DNA from: Brachionus rotundiformis
Lineage: Eukaryota > Rotifera > Eurotatoria > Ploima > Brachionidae
Assembly (NCBI GenBank): GCA_016802295.1
Contig: JAESIW010000137.1
Span: 1,975,318-2,039,317, forward strand
Reading direction: 5' to 3'
Length of the DNA stretch: 64,000 nt
The position numbers and the translations under genes are program-made. Below, piece after piece: positions 37,371 through 49,493 of this stretch. Under the pieces are notes generated by a model, which was given only the letters and a program-made list of their open reading frames with translations, was not told the origin of the DNA and ran no database searches. Position 1 is the stretch's first letter; each line of letters opens with the position of its first letter.

Positions 37371-39504
37371 ATGGGCCGTAAACGAGATTTGGAAAATCAA
37401 ATTCAAAAGAAAAGAAAGCCCGGAAGTCGTATTAATAAGCGACAGCAGGATCCTGATTCTTTTAAAAAACTTAAAAAAAATTTTGGTAAATATTATTTAA
37501 AAATTATCTTTATTTTTAATCTAATTTTTTTAAAGAACAAAGCAAAAAACGTGGACTTATTTCGGCTAAAAAACGCGATTCCAAAGTTAAATTTGATTTG
37601 GCCAAGAATCAAGAGACTGAAAATAATTTTGAGGTTATAAAAGCTGCAAAGCAAAAGCTTCAGGAAAATGGTGAAAAATTATCAAGTTATCAACCAGATA
37701 AGCCACTTAAAGGCTTACTTAAGAAAAAATATGGAAGCATCGATGAGACCAATAATAAAAAACAAAATCCTCCTAAAGAAAAACAGACAAAGCTTCAATT
37801 GAATTTGGATGCTTCTGAAGATGAAAATAGCGAGGACGATATTGCCAAGCATATTTTTAGTGATGATAGCGACGAAGATGAAATTCCAGATGATTTTGGT
37901 GCTCAAGGATCAGAGGAATCAGATGACCAAGAGGAAGAAGAAGAGATTGAAGAGGAAGAAGATGAAGAATCTAGTGAAGGCGAAGAAGTAGATGAAGAAG
38001 AAAGCGAAGATTTTGAGGAAGAAGATGAAGAAAATGATACTGAACCAATAAAACTCACTCAGGCAGGAAGTGAAGAAGATGAAGACGAAGAAATTGAGGA
38101 TGATGAAGAAATGGAGGAAGATGGAGAGGAAAAAGAAGATGACCTTAAAATAAATTTGGCATTTGGAGCCAGTCAGGGTGAAGATCTCCAAATTATAAAT
38201 CAAAGAATACAAGATATAGTCTCAATTCTGAGCGATTACCAGAATAAAAAAGAAGAAAATAGGTAATAACTTAATTAATTAAAATTTTGTTTATTATTAT
38301 TTTATTAAATCAAAGATCTCGCCAAGAGTATGTTGATCAGCTTAAGTCTGATTTATGTGCTTATTATTCTTATAATCAATTTTTGGTTGAAAAATTTATG
38401 AATCTTTTCCCATTGAATGAGCTGATAGAATTTTTCGAAGCCAATGAAGCACAGCGCCCAATTACCATTCGAACAAATACATTGAAAACTAGACGTCGCG
38501 ACTTAGCCCAAGCTTTGATTAATAGAGGCGTTAATTTGGACCCACTTGGCGAATGGTCAAAAGTTGGTTTGGTAGTCTATGACTCCCAAGTGCCCGTTGG
38601 TGCTACACCCGAATATTTGGCAGGTCATTATATGCTTCAAGGTGCTTCAAGTATGCTACCAGTAATGGCTCTAGCACCTCAAGAAAATGAAAAAATTCTA
38701 GACATGTGTGCTGCACCAGGTGGAAAAACAAGCTATATTGCCGCTTTAATGAGAAACACAGGCTGTTTGGTAGCCAATGATGTCAACAGAGATAGACTTG
38801 ATTCAGTTGTAGGTAATTTACATCGTTTAGGAATCACCAATTCAATTGTATGTAATCTTGATGCAAGAAAAATAAGAGAGCACATAAAAGATTTTGACAG
38901 AATTTTAGTAGATGCTCCATGTAGCGGTACGGGCGTAATATCCAAAGATAGTGCTGTCAAAACATCTAAAGATCCGATTGACATTCAAAGATGCTCTACC
39001 ATTCAGCGTCAGATATTGTTGGAAGCAATAGATTGCTGCAATCATAAATCAAAAAGTGGAGGATATGTGGTCTATTCAACTTGTTCAGTTTTAGTCGAAG
39101 AGAACGAAGCCGTAATCGAGTATGCTCTAAAGCATAGACATGTTAAGCTTGTTCCCACTGGTTTAACATTTGGCAACGAAGGCTTCACAAGTTTTAGAGA
39201 TAATACATTTAATCAAAAAATGAATCTTACAAGAAGATACTATCCACATAAACACAATATGGATGGATTTTTTGTTGCCAAGCTGAAAAAAATTTCAGAC
39301 AAAAAACCAAATGCCGAAATAAAACAAACCGAAAATGCTGAAAAAGTAGAAAAAACTGAAAAAAGTGACAATTCGATTAATTCGAATGGAGAAGCTAATG
39401 GTAAAAAAGCTAAAAAAGTATTGAAAACAAAATCAGATAAGAAAAAAAATAGAATTATAAAAGATAAAAAACGCTACTTTAAAAAAAAGTCCAATAAAAA
39501 ATAA
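37371..39504 (+). CDS. NOP2: NOP2/NSUN1 28S rRNA m5C methyltransferase
   Basis: NOP2 is a nucleolar SAM-dependent enzyme that makes 5-methylcytosine in large-subunit rRNA and is needed for 60S assembly. Exons 37371-37485, 37536-38262 and 38316-39504 give 676 residues. The N-terminus is basic, then an acidic tract (about 37.80-38.14 kb) is almost wholly Glu/Asp/Ser, typical of nucleolar proteins. The catalytic domain has RPITIRTNTLKTRRRDLAQ, DMCAAPGGKTSYIAALM (SAM site), LVDAPCSGTGVISKD (PC motif) and YSTCSVLVEENEAVIEYAL (catalytic TC). A lysine-rich tail ends the protein. Both conserved cysteines are intact. Confidence 0.95.
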
Positions 39505-40053
39505 AATAAATTAATAAAGTTTAAAAAAAAAAGATTTTTGTTTTACTTGTTATCCAAAAAATTGTTTTCTTATATAAATAGAAATATTTCTTTTAAAGAT
39601 ATTTTTTAATCCTAGATGAAAATATTAGTTAAATTATTATTAAAATTTTCTTTTAAACTTTAATATTTTTATAATTAGATAAACATTAAATTTAGTTTCA
39701 ATTTTCAAAATTGAACTTGTTTTTAAATTAATAAATCAAGATAGATAATTTTCAATAAGTTTTTTTTTAAATAAAAAAAAATAAAAGATTCAATTTGAAT
39801 TTAAAAAAATGAGACAGTTATGAAATTTTATTATTTACATTAGTAGATTATTGATTTTGGCTCTTAATTGTATTGAAAAAATAAAACCTTTCTAAATTTA
39901 ATTGTCTTTATAAGAAATTTTAAACTATTTAAATTATTTTTTCAAATTTTTCTTTCCATTTTGGTTTGATGTAAAATTCATACCAAATATAAATGCATAA
40001 ATCAAAAAATTAAGTTTAAATGAAAATTTTAAATTTTAGCAAATTATCATAAT
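39505..40053. other. Intergenic between NOP2 and D2HGDH
   Basis: The 549 bases are AT-rich and non-coding. They end in TTTAAATTTTAG, a possible splice acceptor, 14 bases before the D2HGDH ATG. Confidence 0.5.
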
Positions 40054-41571
40054 ATGAAGACATTCAGACAAATCCTTCAGTTTTCAAATTTTTTATATAG
40101 AATTCAAACTAGAAATCTAACTACTGAGAGAAATCTCTATTCGATTCTAAATGATAAGGACTTCAAATTTTTTGAAAACCTTTTGGGAAAACAACGATGC
40201 ATAGATGATACGAACGCTTTAGAAAGTTATAACGAAGACTGGTTGAAATCGTGCAAAGGAAACAGTAAGCTCGCTCTGTTGCCTAAAAATACCCTCGAAC
40301 TATCCGAGATACTCAAATACTGCTATGAAAAAAATTTAGCCATTTGTCCGCAAGGTGGTAATACTGGACTCGTAGGTGGAAGTGTACCAGTTTTTGATGA
40401 AATTATAATTTCAACTAGGCTTATGAACAAGATAATACATTTGGATGAAGAATCGAGCATACTTAGTTGCCAAAGTGGCTGCATTCTACAAAATTTAGAC
40501 GACTTTGTTTCTCAAAAAGCTAATTTGATAATGCCTCTTGATTTAGGAGCTAAAGGAAGTTGCCATATAGGAGGAAATGTATCAACTAACGCTGGAGGTT
40601 TACGCTTATTACGATATGGATCATTGAAAGGAAATGTTCTTGGTCTTGAAATAGTCCTATCTAATGGAGAAATTATAAATTCAATGAAAGTTCCTGTAAG
40701 AAAAGACAACACAGGTTTTGATGTAAAACAAATTTTTATCGGTTCTGAAGGACAGTTAGGTTTCATTAGTGGAGTTTCAATACTTTGTCCACCGAAACCA
40801 AGAGCAGCCAATTTAATTCTTGTGGCTTGTAATGGAAAATCATTTAAAGATGTTGTTAATATTTTTAAGACAGCTAAGGTAGAGTTGAACGAGATTTTAT
40901 CTGCTTTTGAGTTTATGGACCGTGAATCTTTGAGAGCAGTTAAGGAAAATTCTAATTTGGAGAATCCATTTGGCAAAGATGTATCGGAAAAGTGTGAATT
41001 TTATTGCTTAGCAGAAACTCATAGCTCTGATGAAGAATCAGCTCTGAAAAAAATTGAAAAATTTTATACAAAATTAGCAGAAAAAGATTTGGGCCTTGAT
41101 TGTATTGTAGCAGAAAACAAGACTCAATTTAATTACATATGGTCTTTAAGAGAACGTATTGCAGAATCTTTGACAAAAGATGGCCATAATTATAAATATG
41201 ACATTTCTCTTCCAATTAACAAGATGTACGATTTGGTAATCGACATCAGGAAACGATTTAGTGAAAATGATGCTCAAAAAGAGTTTTTAAGATGTATTGG
41301 CTATGGTCATTTGGGTGATAGTAATTTACATTTAAATGTTACATCAAAAAAATATAATGACAAGGTGTTCAATCTTCTCGAACCATTTTTGTATGAATGG
41401 ACGAAAAATAATAATGGTTCGATTTCAGCAGAACATGGATTAGGACTAAAGAAGAAAAATTATATATACTATTCAAAAACAAAAGAAAATGTTGAATATA
41501 TGAAAAAACTAAAGAAATTGTTTGATCCTAAGCTTCTTCTTAATCCGTACAAAACTCTTCCAGACTTCTAA
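40054..41571 (+). CDS. D2HGDH: D-2-hydroxyglutarate dehydrogenase, mitochondrial
   Basis: This FAD flavoenzyme oxidises D-2-hydroxyglutarate to 2-oxoglutarate in the mitochondrial matrix and passes electrons to ETF. The single exon encodes 505 residues (human 521). A basic, hydroxyl-rich presequence (about residues 1-25) fits mitochondrial import. The FAD-binding PCMH domain shows CPQGGNTGLVGGSVPV, GSCHIGGNVSTNAGGLRLLR and YGSLKGNVLGLEIVLSNGE. The C-terminal FAD-oxidase domain has IGYGHLGDSNLHLNV, with the metal-binding histidines, and the closing SAEHGLG. D-lactate dehydrogenases share the fold, but SVPVFDEII and the length favour D2HGDH. Confidence 0.93.
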   Translation: MKTFRQILQFSNFLYRIQTRNLTTERNLYSILNDKDFKFFENLLGKQRCIDDTNALESYNEDWLKSCKGNSKLALLPKNTLELSEILKYCYEKNLAICPQGGNTGLVGGSVPVFDEIIISTRLMNKIIHLDEESSILSCQSGCILQNLDDFVSQKANLIMPLDLGAKGSCHIGGNVSTNAGGLRLLRYGSLKGNVLGLEIVLSNGEIINSMKVPVRKDNTGFDVKQIFIGSEGQLGFISGVSILCPPKPRAANLILVACNGKSFKDVVNIFKTAKVELNEILSAFEFMDRESLRAVKENSNLENPFGKDVSEKCEFYCLAETHSSDEESALKKIEKFYTKLAEKDLGLDCIVAENKTQFNYIWSLRERIAESLTKDGHNYKYDISLPINKMYDLVIDIRKRFSENDAQKEFLRCIGYGHLGDSNLHLNVTSKKYNDKVFNLLEPFLYEWTKNNNGSISAEHGLGLKKKNYIYYSKTKENVEYMKKLKKLFDPKLLLNPYKTLPDF

Positions 41572-41781
41572 ATACTTAATGATAGAAATCAATTTATTTT
41601 TTGTTAAAAAAATTTATTTAAAAATAGTTTCGATTATTTTAATCTGTTAAAAATTTTAATAAATTACGACTTAGTAGTTATTTTGAATTATATATTTAAA
41701 ACATTTTTTATTTAAACTTTTTTTATCTTTTCTTTTCAAGATTCAAAAATACATATTACAGTAGTCTAATTGAAAGTTAAG

Positions 41782-41854
41782 GCCCGGTTAGCTCAGTCGG
41801 TAGAGCGTGAGACTTTTAATCTCAAGGCCAAGGGTTCGAGCCCCTTATCGTTCG
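41782..41854 (+). tRNA. tRNA-Lys (TTT), copy with damaged acceptor stem
   Basis: The 73-base cloverleaf has A box TAGCTCAGTCGG, B box GGGTTCGAGCC, a CTTTTAA anticodon loop (anticodon TTT at 41815-41817) and intact D, anticodon and T arms. The 5' acceptor strand is GCCCGGT but the 3' strand reads ATCGTTC instead of ATCGGGC. Two adjacent pairs (C2 and C3 with U) are therefore mismatched. The promoter boxes are intact. It is either a recent pseudogene or a tRNA with a weakened acceptor stem. Confidence 0.85.
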
Positions 41855-41855
41855 A

Positions 41856-41864
41856 TTTTTTTTT
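41856..41864 (+). terminator. Pol III terminator of the plus-strand tRNA-Lys
   Basis: A run of nine T begins two bases after the discriminator base, as expected for RNA polymerase III. Confidence 0.7.
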
Positions 41865-41898
41865 GAATGAAAAAAATTAAGTAATTTTTAAAATGTTG

Positions 41899-41906
41899 AA
41901 AAAAAA
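41899..41906 (-). terminator. Pol III terminator of the minus-strand tRNA-Lys
   Basis: On the minus strand a run of eight T begins a few bases after the discriminator. Confidence 0.7.
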
Positions 41907-41908
41907 TT

Positions 41909-41981
41909 CGCCCGATAAGGGGCTCGAACCCTTGGCCTTGAGATTAAAAGTCTCACGCTCTACCGACTGAGCTAACCGGGC
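41909..41981 (-). tRNA. tRNA-Lys (TTT), intact
   Basis: The 73-base cloverleaf is identical to the plus-strand copy except that the 3' acceptor strand is ATCGGGC, which pairs fully with GCCCGGT. The anticodon is TTT and both internal promoter boxes are present. It lies tail-to-tail with the other copy, 54 bases apart, so the two form a long inverted repeat. Confidence 0.95.
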
Positions 41982-43561
41982 CTTCAAACATGATAACTAG
42001 ATAAGTTAATGTTAAAAAAAAATTTGCCAAATTTTAAATGTATGTTAAGGTTTTTAAAACTGTCCCTTAAAAGCGAAAATTCCAATGTGGTAAAATTGAT
42101 TTGTTTGATATATTGAACATATTTATCTTTGATTGGCACTTTCGACATTATTTTGTACCAGGAATTTTTTGCTAATTTTGTAAATATTTTTTCTAAAGAA
42201 AAAAAAATTTAATAAATTCATTTAGATACAATTTTTTTTAAAATCGAATCCTTTTACTTAATAAAACCCATGAATCTCTGATTATAAATTGGCTTTTTGA
42301 AATATTTAAAATGCTTTTTGACTTAATGGTTTTCTTTTTACAGATGGTAAATTTTCAGCATAATTTTTTAAAATTTTTTGTCTTTTGATTTGTCATGAGG
42401 ACCTGATTCTCAAAATCAAATCGAGAAATAAATTCAGCATCACATGAATCAATTTCCAGTGAATTAACATACTTGACTTGTTTATTAGGCAAAATAAGCA
42501 CTAGAAAATTTTATTGTGTTAACAAATGTAAATAAGTTCTCTAATTATTATTTTTTGCCTCAATTTGTGCTGAGAATTAAAAAAAATTATTAGTTTAATG
42601 AATTTGTTTGTATTTTTCTTTTTTTTTTTGACTTCTTTCTAATAAAAATTCTATTTTCTTAATATGTGTTCATTATTTCTTTAAATTGTTCTTATTCTAA
42701 TAAATCAGTTCATATTTTATTAAATTTGTGGTATATTTTACAATTTTTGTGGTTGAAAAATATTCATCGTCATTTTATAAAACCACAAGATCATTAAAAG
42801 GAAAAGTGTTCAATGACGACATTTTTTTTTCATTTTAAGTTTAAAATTATGAAATTTTTGAATTTAACTAATTTGAAATTATTATTTAAAATTTGACAGA
42901 CATATTGCTTGTTCAACTAATGGTTTCCCTTGGCATTAACTTGTGTTTTAATCACTTTTAAGCTAGTAAGTTATTTTTAAAATTTTCTATAAAAAGTTAA
43001 CAATGGAGTTTAGAACAAAAAACATTTTTGGAAGAGTTTTTTTCTGAATTAAAAAATACAATTATTCTGATTAAATTAAAATAAAGTTATCAAATAGTTT
43101 ATAATTAGAATTTTTATTGTTCTTAGTAAAATGATTAAAAAATTTGTAAAAATAAAATTTATAAAAAAAAATTCAAACAATTCCCTTCAAGTATATAAAT
43201 TTATCTTTTTCAAATGTTCATCTAATTTGTCGAATGTCAATCACGAGTCTTAAGTATGCTATTTGCCAATTAGATATTATTACATTTTTAATTAAAGTGA
43301 TTGAAAACAATTAACAAAATTAGAGAATCTTTATAAAAAAATCGATTGAACAAAATAACAGAAAAATTAATCTTTAAAAAAAAACTAATAAATCGTTTCT
43401 ATCACTTTGGCATAGGTCATATGCATTATTTTTTTAAAATACAGCTACACATATTTTACAAAAATTAGTATTAAAAGTATTGTATAATAAATAAAGATAT
43501 TTATTAAGTCGTCACGTTTTCACCTTACTGTTTATGAACCGGTTACTTAGTCAAATGCATT
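41982..43561. other. Intergenic, no gene seen
   Basis: This is 1.6 kb of AT-rich sequence between the tRNA pair and the 3' end of the WAVE gene. It contains homopolymer tracts only. Confidence 0.5.
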
Positions 43562-45714
43562 TCATTCATCCCAATCACTATTTTCCTCTTCATCTGAAGA
43601 ATCTCTTACATGGGGTCTGAACTTACGGACAAAATCAATAATCGCCGCTACATCCGAATTGTTAACTAAACATTGAATTGCTTCTCTCCCTGAATCATTT
43701 CGTCCATTCTTTTTATCATCATCTACCTTGGTTGGCTTAAGCACAAATCGCTTTTTGTTTATGTCATCTAAGAAACTAGGAGTGGCAGAAGGTTTATCTA
43801 CTGGTGGTTTAGGTGTAGGAGCAGTTGTGCTAGTGTTTGTAGCAGACAAGGAAGAGGTGGATGAAGTAGAGTCAGACTCAACCAAAGAGGGTAATGGAGG
43901 TGGAGGAGGCAAAGGTGGGTGATTATTTTTCGAGCCAGGAGGAGAAATAGGTGGCGGAAGCTCTATTGTATCCTGTAACTCAATTGGTGGCGGAGGCAAA
44001 GGCATGTCAATAACTGAATCAGGGGTGTCTGTTTTCTTTTGGCTAATTGTCATATTGACAATTCGTTGGTTCAATGAAATATTAAATTTTGACTGTTCGG
44101 AAAAGTTGGGAGGCGAAGGTGGTGGCGGCAAGTCACAGTTAAATTCAGAATTGGGATTCTGGCTTTGGGAAACAGCATGGTCGAATTTTCGCATCATTTG
44201 CTGTTGAATCTGTTGCAGATCACTGAGGTTGTTGTCAGGAATGGGAGGCGGTGGGAGACCAGGTCTGTCCGTTTGCGACAATCTTACCTGTTGAACCATT
44301 AGTTTACTATTTCGATTTCCATTGTTCGTTTGATTTGATTCGGCATATATTTCATAATTGCTCATATGGGAATCGGGCTTTAGAATATGCTGTGGCGGAG
44401 GTGGTAGCGATTGCTCGCTAAAATTTCCATTAAAATGCTGTTGTTGGTAGCTTATTTGTTGATGCTTGAGTATTTGATTCTGGATCAAATTTTGCTTAGG
44501 GTCAACGTCGAGTCTAAATTGTGGATTTGGGCCCATTTGTAAATTTGATGGCTCATTTAGATCGTTTTTATGTGGTGATTTCAGATTGTGTTTTTCTCCA
44601 CCACCAGTCTTAAAAAAGTATAATTTTAATATTATTTAGAAATTTTTTGAAAATTTCAAATTTAATAATTTAATAAAAAAATAATCAGTAATTATCTTTT
44701 AACTGAATTTTAAAATCAAGCCAAATCCTTGTCAATATTTAGAATAAATATAAATATTCTTAAATATAACTTATAAATATTTTCTTTTCTTTTTGAATTT
44801 TAGATAATAGCATGAAAAATTATATTTTATGCTTGAATATACTCAATAGACTGTGCTCTACAGGAAAAAAATTTTTTTTGGAAAATTTTGATTTTTAATA
44901 ATTTTTCCTAAAATTTGAATAAATTTTTTATGTAATAATTTTCTTTTCTAGCAAAAACAAAAGTTTTAAACTAATTTTGTGTAATCATAAATACTAAAAG
45001 AGTCAAAGCAATCATTATCTCAAAGGATTAAAGGGAAGATGTTTTGGAATTTATCTAAATATCTTCATGTCTTGATATTTCTAATTAATTTATCAAAAAT
45101 AAAAATAAAATAAAATAAACCTTTCGGCGCTTCTTTTCTTTCTTGCGTGCTTCATTATCTTTTATCAGTTCATTACACCATATGTTGAAAAAGAACTCTG
45201 GATCCGTATAAAACTTCATACAGTCTTTTCCATCTCTCCTGAACAAAATTTAAGTATGGCTATTTTGAATTAATAAGTGAAAAAGAACCAACCTGTAAGG
45301 ATTCAGACGGTCCAGAGCTGGTGGAGGGTCAGCATTTTCATACATTAATCTCATCGCTTCTGGCATTGTCTTTCGACTGACCACTTTTTGATCTATTTTG
45401 ACCGTATTTCTGAATTGCTTCTTATTATGGCAATCCTCTAGCGACACTTCTTCGTTTTGAATGTCCAAATTGGTAACTTTTTGCTTTAAATTATCTATCC
45501 TCTGTGACAACAACTGACTGCGGTTGTTTATTTTGGTTACATCTTGGACCAAATCGTCAAAAATTCGACCAGCATGTTGACCAAGCGAGCTAAGCTGTCT
45601 AATAACATTGGCTAATGTTAGATTAGAAATGCATTCTAGTTCGTTTGGTTCGCCAGGAGGAAGAGGACATTGACTTATGTTAATTGGTTCAATAATGTGC
45701 TTTGTGAACGGCAT
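43562..45714 (-). CDS. WASF: WAVE/SCAR family actin nucleation-promoting factor
   Basis: WAVE links Rac, through the WAVE regulatory complex, to Arp2/3 and branched actin. Exons 45714-45293, 45238-45121 and 44608-43562 give 528 residues. The N-terminal WAVE homology domain starts MPFTKHIIEPINIS and runs through ECISNLTLANVIRQLSSLGQ, a helical heptad region and ALDRLNPYRRDGKDCMKFYT with DPEFFFNIW. A basic stretch (KKEKKRRK) and a glutamine- and proline-rich linker with several LPPPP blocks follow. The C-terminal VCA part has a WH2-like helix (FLDDINKKRFVLKPTK), a central helix (VAAIIDFVRKFR) and the acidic end EEENSDWDE with the conserved tryptophan. The WH2 is somewhat diverged. The intron of about 510 bases between exons 2 and 3 is long for this window. 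Confidence 0.93.
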
Positions 45715-47469
45715 TTTCAGTTCGAAGGGTTTATTTGAGTTAACAGAAGCTAATTAGGAGCATAACTACTTGTGTTAATAATATCTTTATGAATAAGAGC
45801 AAGTAAATTATATTTGTCAATTAAAATGAGTCTTAAATGGCGTTTAAGTTAGAAATTATTAAAAAATATTCTCAAACTAGAAGATAATGTATGAAAAGTG
45901 CAGTAATTAACAAATTTAAAACATCTATAATTATTTGCCCATTCGGTTCAATCCGAGTATTAGGCTGACCAAATGAAACTAATTATAAAAAACTGAATTA
46001 ATACGGATTAAGTGTATGGTGTTTGGTTTATGTTTGTTCGTAAAAAGGTCTGTCGAATAATCTTAATTTAATGACGGACTTATTATTGACATTGTTGATT
46101 GGAATAGATATCAAAACAAACTTAACATTTAAACAAGAATCTTTATTTATTTTAGATCTAATTAGAATTCAAATCATGTCCTACAGTGTCACTATATTAT
46201 CTCATTTTTACCTAATTATTAGTTAAGGAAAAAATTAAATTAACTAGAAAAATTTAAATCTTTAAAGAATATAACTAAAAAATATTTTTATTTTATATCA
46301 ATTTAGTTAATCGAGATGGACAAATTTTTGCATTTGAACTGTTTAATATGCATTATTCCTATCATTATAATATTTGAATGAATAAATTTGAAACATATCT
46401 GTTATCTATGTTTTTAATCATTGAAAATTGAATAAATTAAAAAAAAATTTATTTTCCATATATTGTTGAAATTTATAACTTTTTTTTTTAAACTAATTAG
46501 TATGTTATTTTTTAGTTATATTTTATCCAACTTTTGCTCTTAATCTAGAACTTAACATTCTTTGGTTAAATGATAATTGGGATGGTAAATTTTTATTTAG
46601 TTAAGAAACTAAATCTAGAATTAAGTTATTTAAAGATTTATGATTAAAAAATATAGTAGAAATTTCGCTTTGAACCTTACCAAATAACTTAGAAACAATT
46701 AATTAAATAATCAATTTGTTTAAAATAAAGTGAATTATGAATATAAAAATATCTATTTTAAATTAGCTTAACTAGGATTAAAAATCAAATTAGTTTAATT
46801 TTTGTGTATGTCGTTTGATACAAAAATTTGAAAATGTCAACCATCGCAAAAATATGATATTTTTTAATGTTATTCATTCTAATAAAAATGGATACGAAAC
46901 TCTCACGGTCGATTTCGACTCTGATTTTTATTTATTATTTTTTAAAATATTGGAATTTGTTGTAATCAAATATTATTTGTCTGCTCTTTTGATTAAAAAA
47001 ATCTTGAATTTAAAAACATCAAGAAATAAAACCAAAAATATGCAAAAATGTAGTTGCTTAATATTTTTGTTATAATGATAAATAGCTTTAGATTTAAATC
47101 TGGTTTTTACAGTTATATATATTTTAATTACCTATAAAAACATAATAAATATCAAAAAAGAAAATATTACACATTTTAAATAAATTAGAATTTTTTTTCT
47201 ATTTCAACAATTGAAAATTAATAAGTATTTACTTAACCAACTTTTTTCACCTTGCAAATCATAAATTTAAACTGAATTGTTTTAAATATAATAATCAATA
47301 AAGTTTGTTTGGGCCAAATAATAATAAACAAAATCGTGTAAATATTTATGGCTAGCAAAATTGTTTCTAAATATGAAAAATGTCAAGTGATTTGAAAGTT
47401 TTATTAAAAAAAATCCAAATCCAAATCTTCTATATTAAAATAGAAGTAAAAAAGTAATTGTTCTTGATT
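45715..47469. other. Intergenic, no gene seen
   Basis: This is 1.75 kb of AT-rich sequence upstream of WAVE, probably including its promoter. An 86-codon open frame at 46815-47075 has no recognisable domain and looks like chance. Confidence 0.5.
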
Positions 47470-48103
47470 TTAAACCTCTTTTAATAAAATTAGACCATTT
47501 TTGTCACTAATTATTTTATACAATTTGTCATATGAATAATTAATATCACTTTTCTTTAAAACAGATTGAACACTAGCAGCATGTTTACTTTTTTTTTTCT
47601 TCTTAAAAAGTAATTGTAAAATTAAAGTTGATTAAAAATGATAAGCTAAATTTTACCAAATTATCTGAATCAATATTCTCTGAATTTTTTCCATGACGAA
47701 CTTCTTTTTGATAGTTCTTATTTTGGTAAGTATCTAAAAATCTAAGTTTTTTTTTTATTCTGATTTCGGAGCAGCGAGTGTTAATACTACTATCGTCAAA
47801 TGAGTTACTTTTTTTAAGCAAGCTCTCTGAAGACTTATCTTTTAGCAAATTTTCTTCAGATGAATTTTTTGATTTGCTTCTTATCAACTTTTCTTGAGAA
47901 TAAACAGTGTTAGCCGATGATTTTGATTTTCCCAACTTAGGCATTTCATAATATTCATATTGAGAATTGGCATGTCTTTGGTATGGACTTGTATAATATG
48001 AGAATTGGTAATTATTTGGATTTAAGGGTGTTTGATAAGAAAAAAACAGATTCGGCACTGATTGTGATACATAAAAATAGTGATTTATGTAATTTGGAAA
48101 CAT
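47470..48103 (-). CDS. Unknown Ser/Lys-rich protein
   Basis: I do not recognise this gene. Exons 48103-47657 and 47601-47470 join in phase 0 into 192 residues. The first 50 are rich in Tyr/Asn/Pro/Gln (for example NPNNYQFSYYTSPYQ). The middle has repeated Ser-Lys-Ser and SSEENLLKDKSSESLLKKS motifs that look like phosphorylation sites. The end is basic (KKKKSKHAASVQSVLKK) and finishes NGLILLKEV. No signal peptide or membrane segment is seen. It reads like a disordered protein. A clean splice junction and the consistent composition support it being real. Confidence 0.5.
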
Positions 48104-48261
48104 TATCTATTGATGTTTTATTTAAACTGAACAAAACCTCAATCAAATATAAATTTTAGTTTATATAGTCTCTGTTTATGGGCCGAATTTGTCAAAATAT
48201 TCTTGTTTTTTTAAAATAAAATTAGTATTTTTGTCATTAGCAATTAATTAAAGATTGGATT

Positions 48262-49493
48262 TTAATAGGAAAAAAAATTTATTTCTTTTAAAAAACAAGT
48301 TAGGTCCAAATTGCACCAAGTGTTAAAAAATTTGTCGTATTCTTCTAAAGTTTTTGCTTGGTTCAACTTTTCATTGTCTTCCAATTTATCAATTGTTTCC
48401 AGTTTTTGGTTAATTTCCTTCATAATTTGAAAATTAAAAATTAATAAAATATTAACCAAAAATTTCAATTACATCTATTTCCGAATTTAAAAAATATTTT
48501 TCGACTATTGCTGAATTTAACATTTTGATTGCTTCATTAAACTTTAGAAACAATTAAAAAAAAATAAAAATAATAATTAATCGTCTTTTTTAGCTTGTTA
48601 ATTTAAAATATGTACCCATGCTTGACGTTTTAATTTTTGTTTAGAAAATATCTCACTGCGACTTTTGTTCCCATGCTTGTTTATTTCTTTGATTACAAGC
48701 AAGCAAATTAAGCAATAAATTTTGTACTGATGTTCTGAGACTCTGGAAATGAGACAATCATACAGCTTCATCCACATATTTACATACAATGGATGCAGAG
48801 TTAAAATTTTGCATAGTATTTTTATTTTATCTAGTTAAATTATTATTATATAAAAAACTTTAATTTATAAAACTACCTTCAAGATATTTTTGATCTAAAT
48901 TTTCTGATATATTTTCCAAAAGATTCAAATGAACATTAAGACTTGTTGAATATTGTTCATAATTGGTTGATGTTTCTTGCTTTTGAAATTTTGCACAAGA
49001 GATAATTTAAAATTGTTAAATAATTACCAATTCTGAAATAGTTTCTAAAGCTTTTTCACGACTTCCAAGATTAAATAAACTTCTGCAAATACTTTCTCGT
49101 AATTCTCGTTGAAATATTGTATTGTTTAATGAATTCGACTTAGTTGATGTATCTTTGATAAATAGCGAATTTAAATTGAATAAGAATTTTTAAACTGCTT
49201 TAAACCTAAACTTAGTCGGTAATTTTCAAGAGCTTTGTCATAACAAGATCTAAAGTAATGATAATCGGCCTTCATTTTATACCAATTAGCCAAATCATCG
49301 ATTTCCAATGGTTTTTCATTTAAAAATCGCTAAAAATATTTTCATCAAGACAATTTCTATTTTTAAACTTATTTTGGTATACTTCCGAAGTAACTTTTTT
49401 TGGTTGGTAAGAAGAAATTACTTCAGTGATATCTTGGGTCTTTTTAGCTGGTTTTGTTTCAAAGAAATCATCGTCAAAATCTCCGAATTCCAT
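48262..49493 (-). CDS. C8orf76: C8orf76-like TPR protein
   Basis: Seven short exons with matching phases give about 303 residues. The acidic start (MEFGDFDDDFFETKP) resembles the vertebrate C8orf76 N-terminus. The TPR-like helices also align with it: MKADYHYFRSCYDKALENYRL, LGSREKALETISEL and ILTLHPLYVNMWMKLYDCLI. The function of that family is not established. Exon 1 ends at VTSE with a GTATAC donor and exon 2 begins RFLNEKPLEIDDLANWYK. The orthology call rests on remembered family sequence and should be treated as probable. It diverges from ALG10 across 392 bases. Confidence 0.7.

Noticed and set aside
46815..47075. 86-codon open frame
   Set aside because: No recognisable domain, no flanking exons in phase, and chance length for this base composition.
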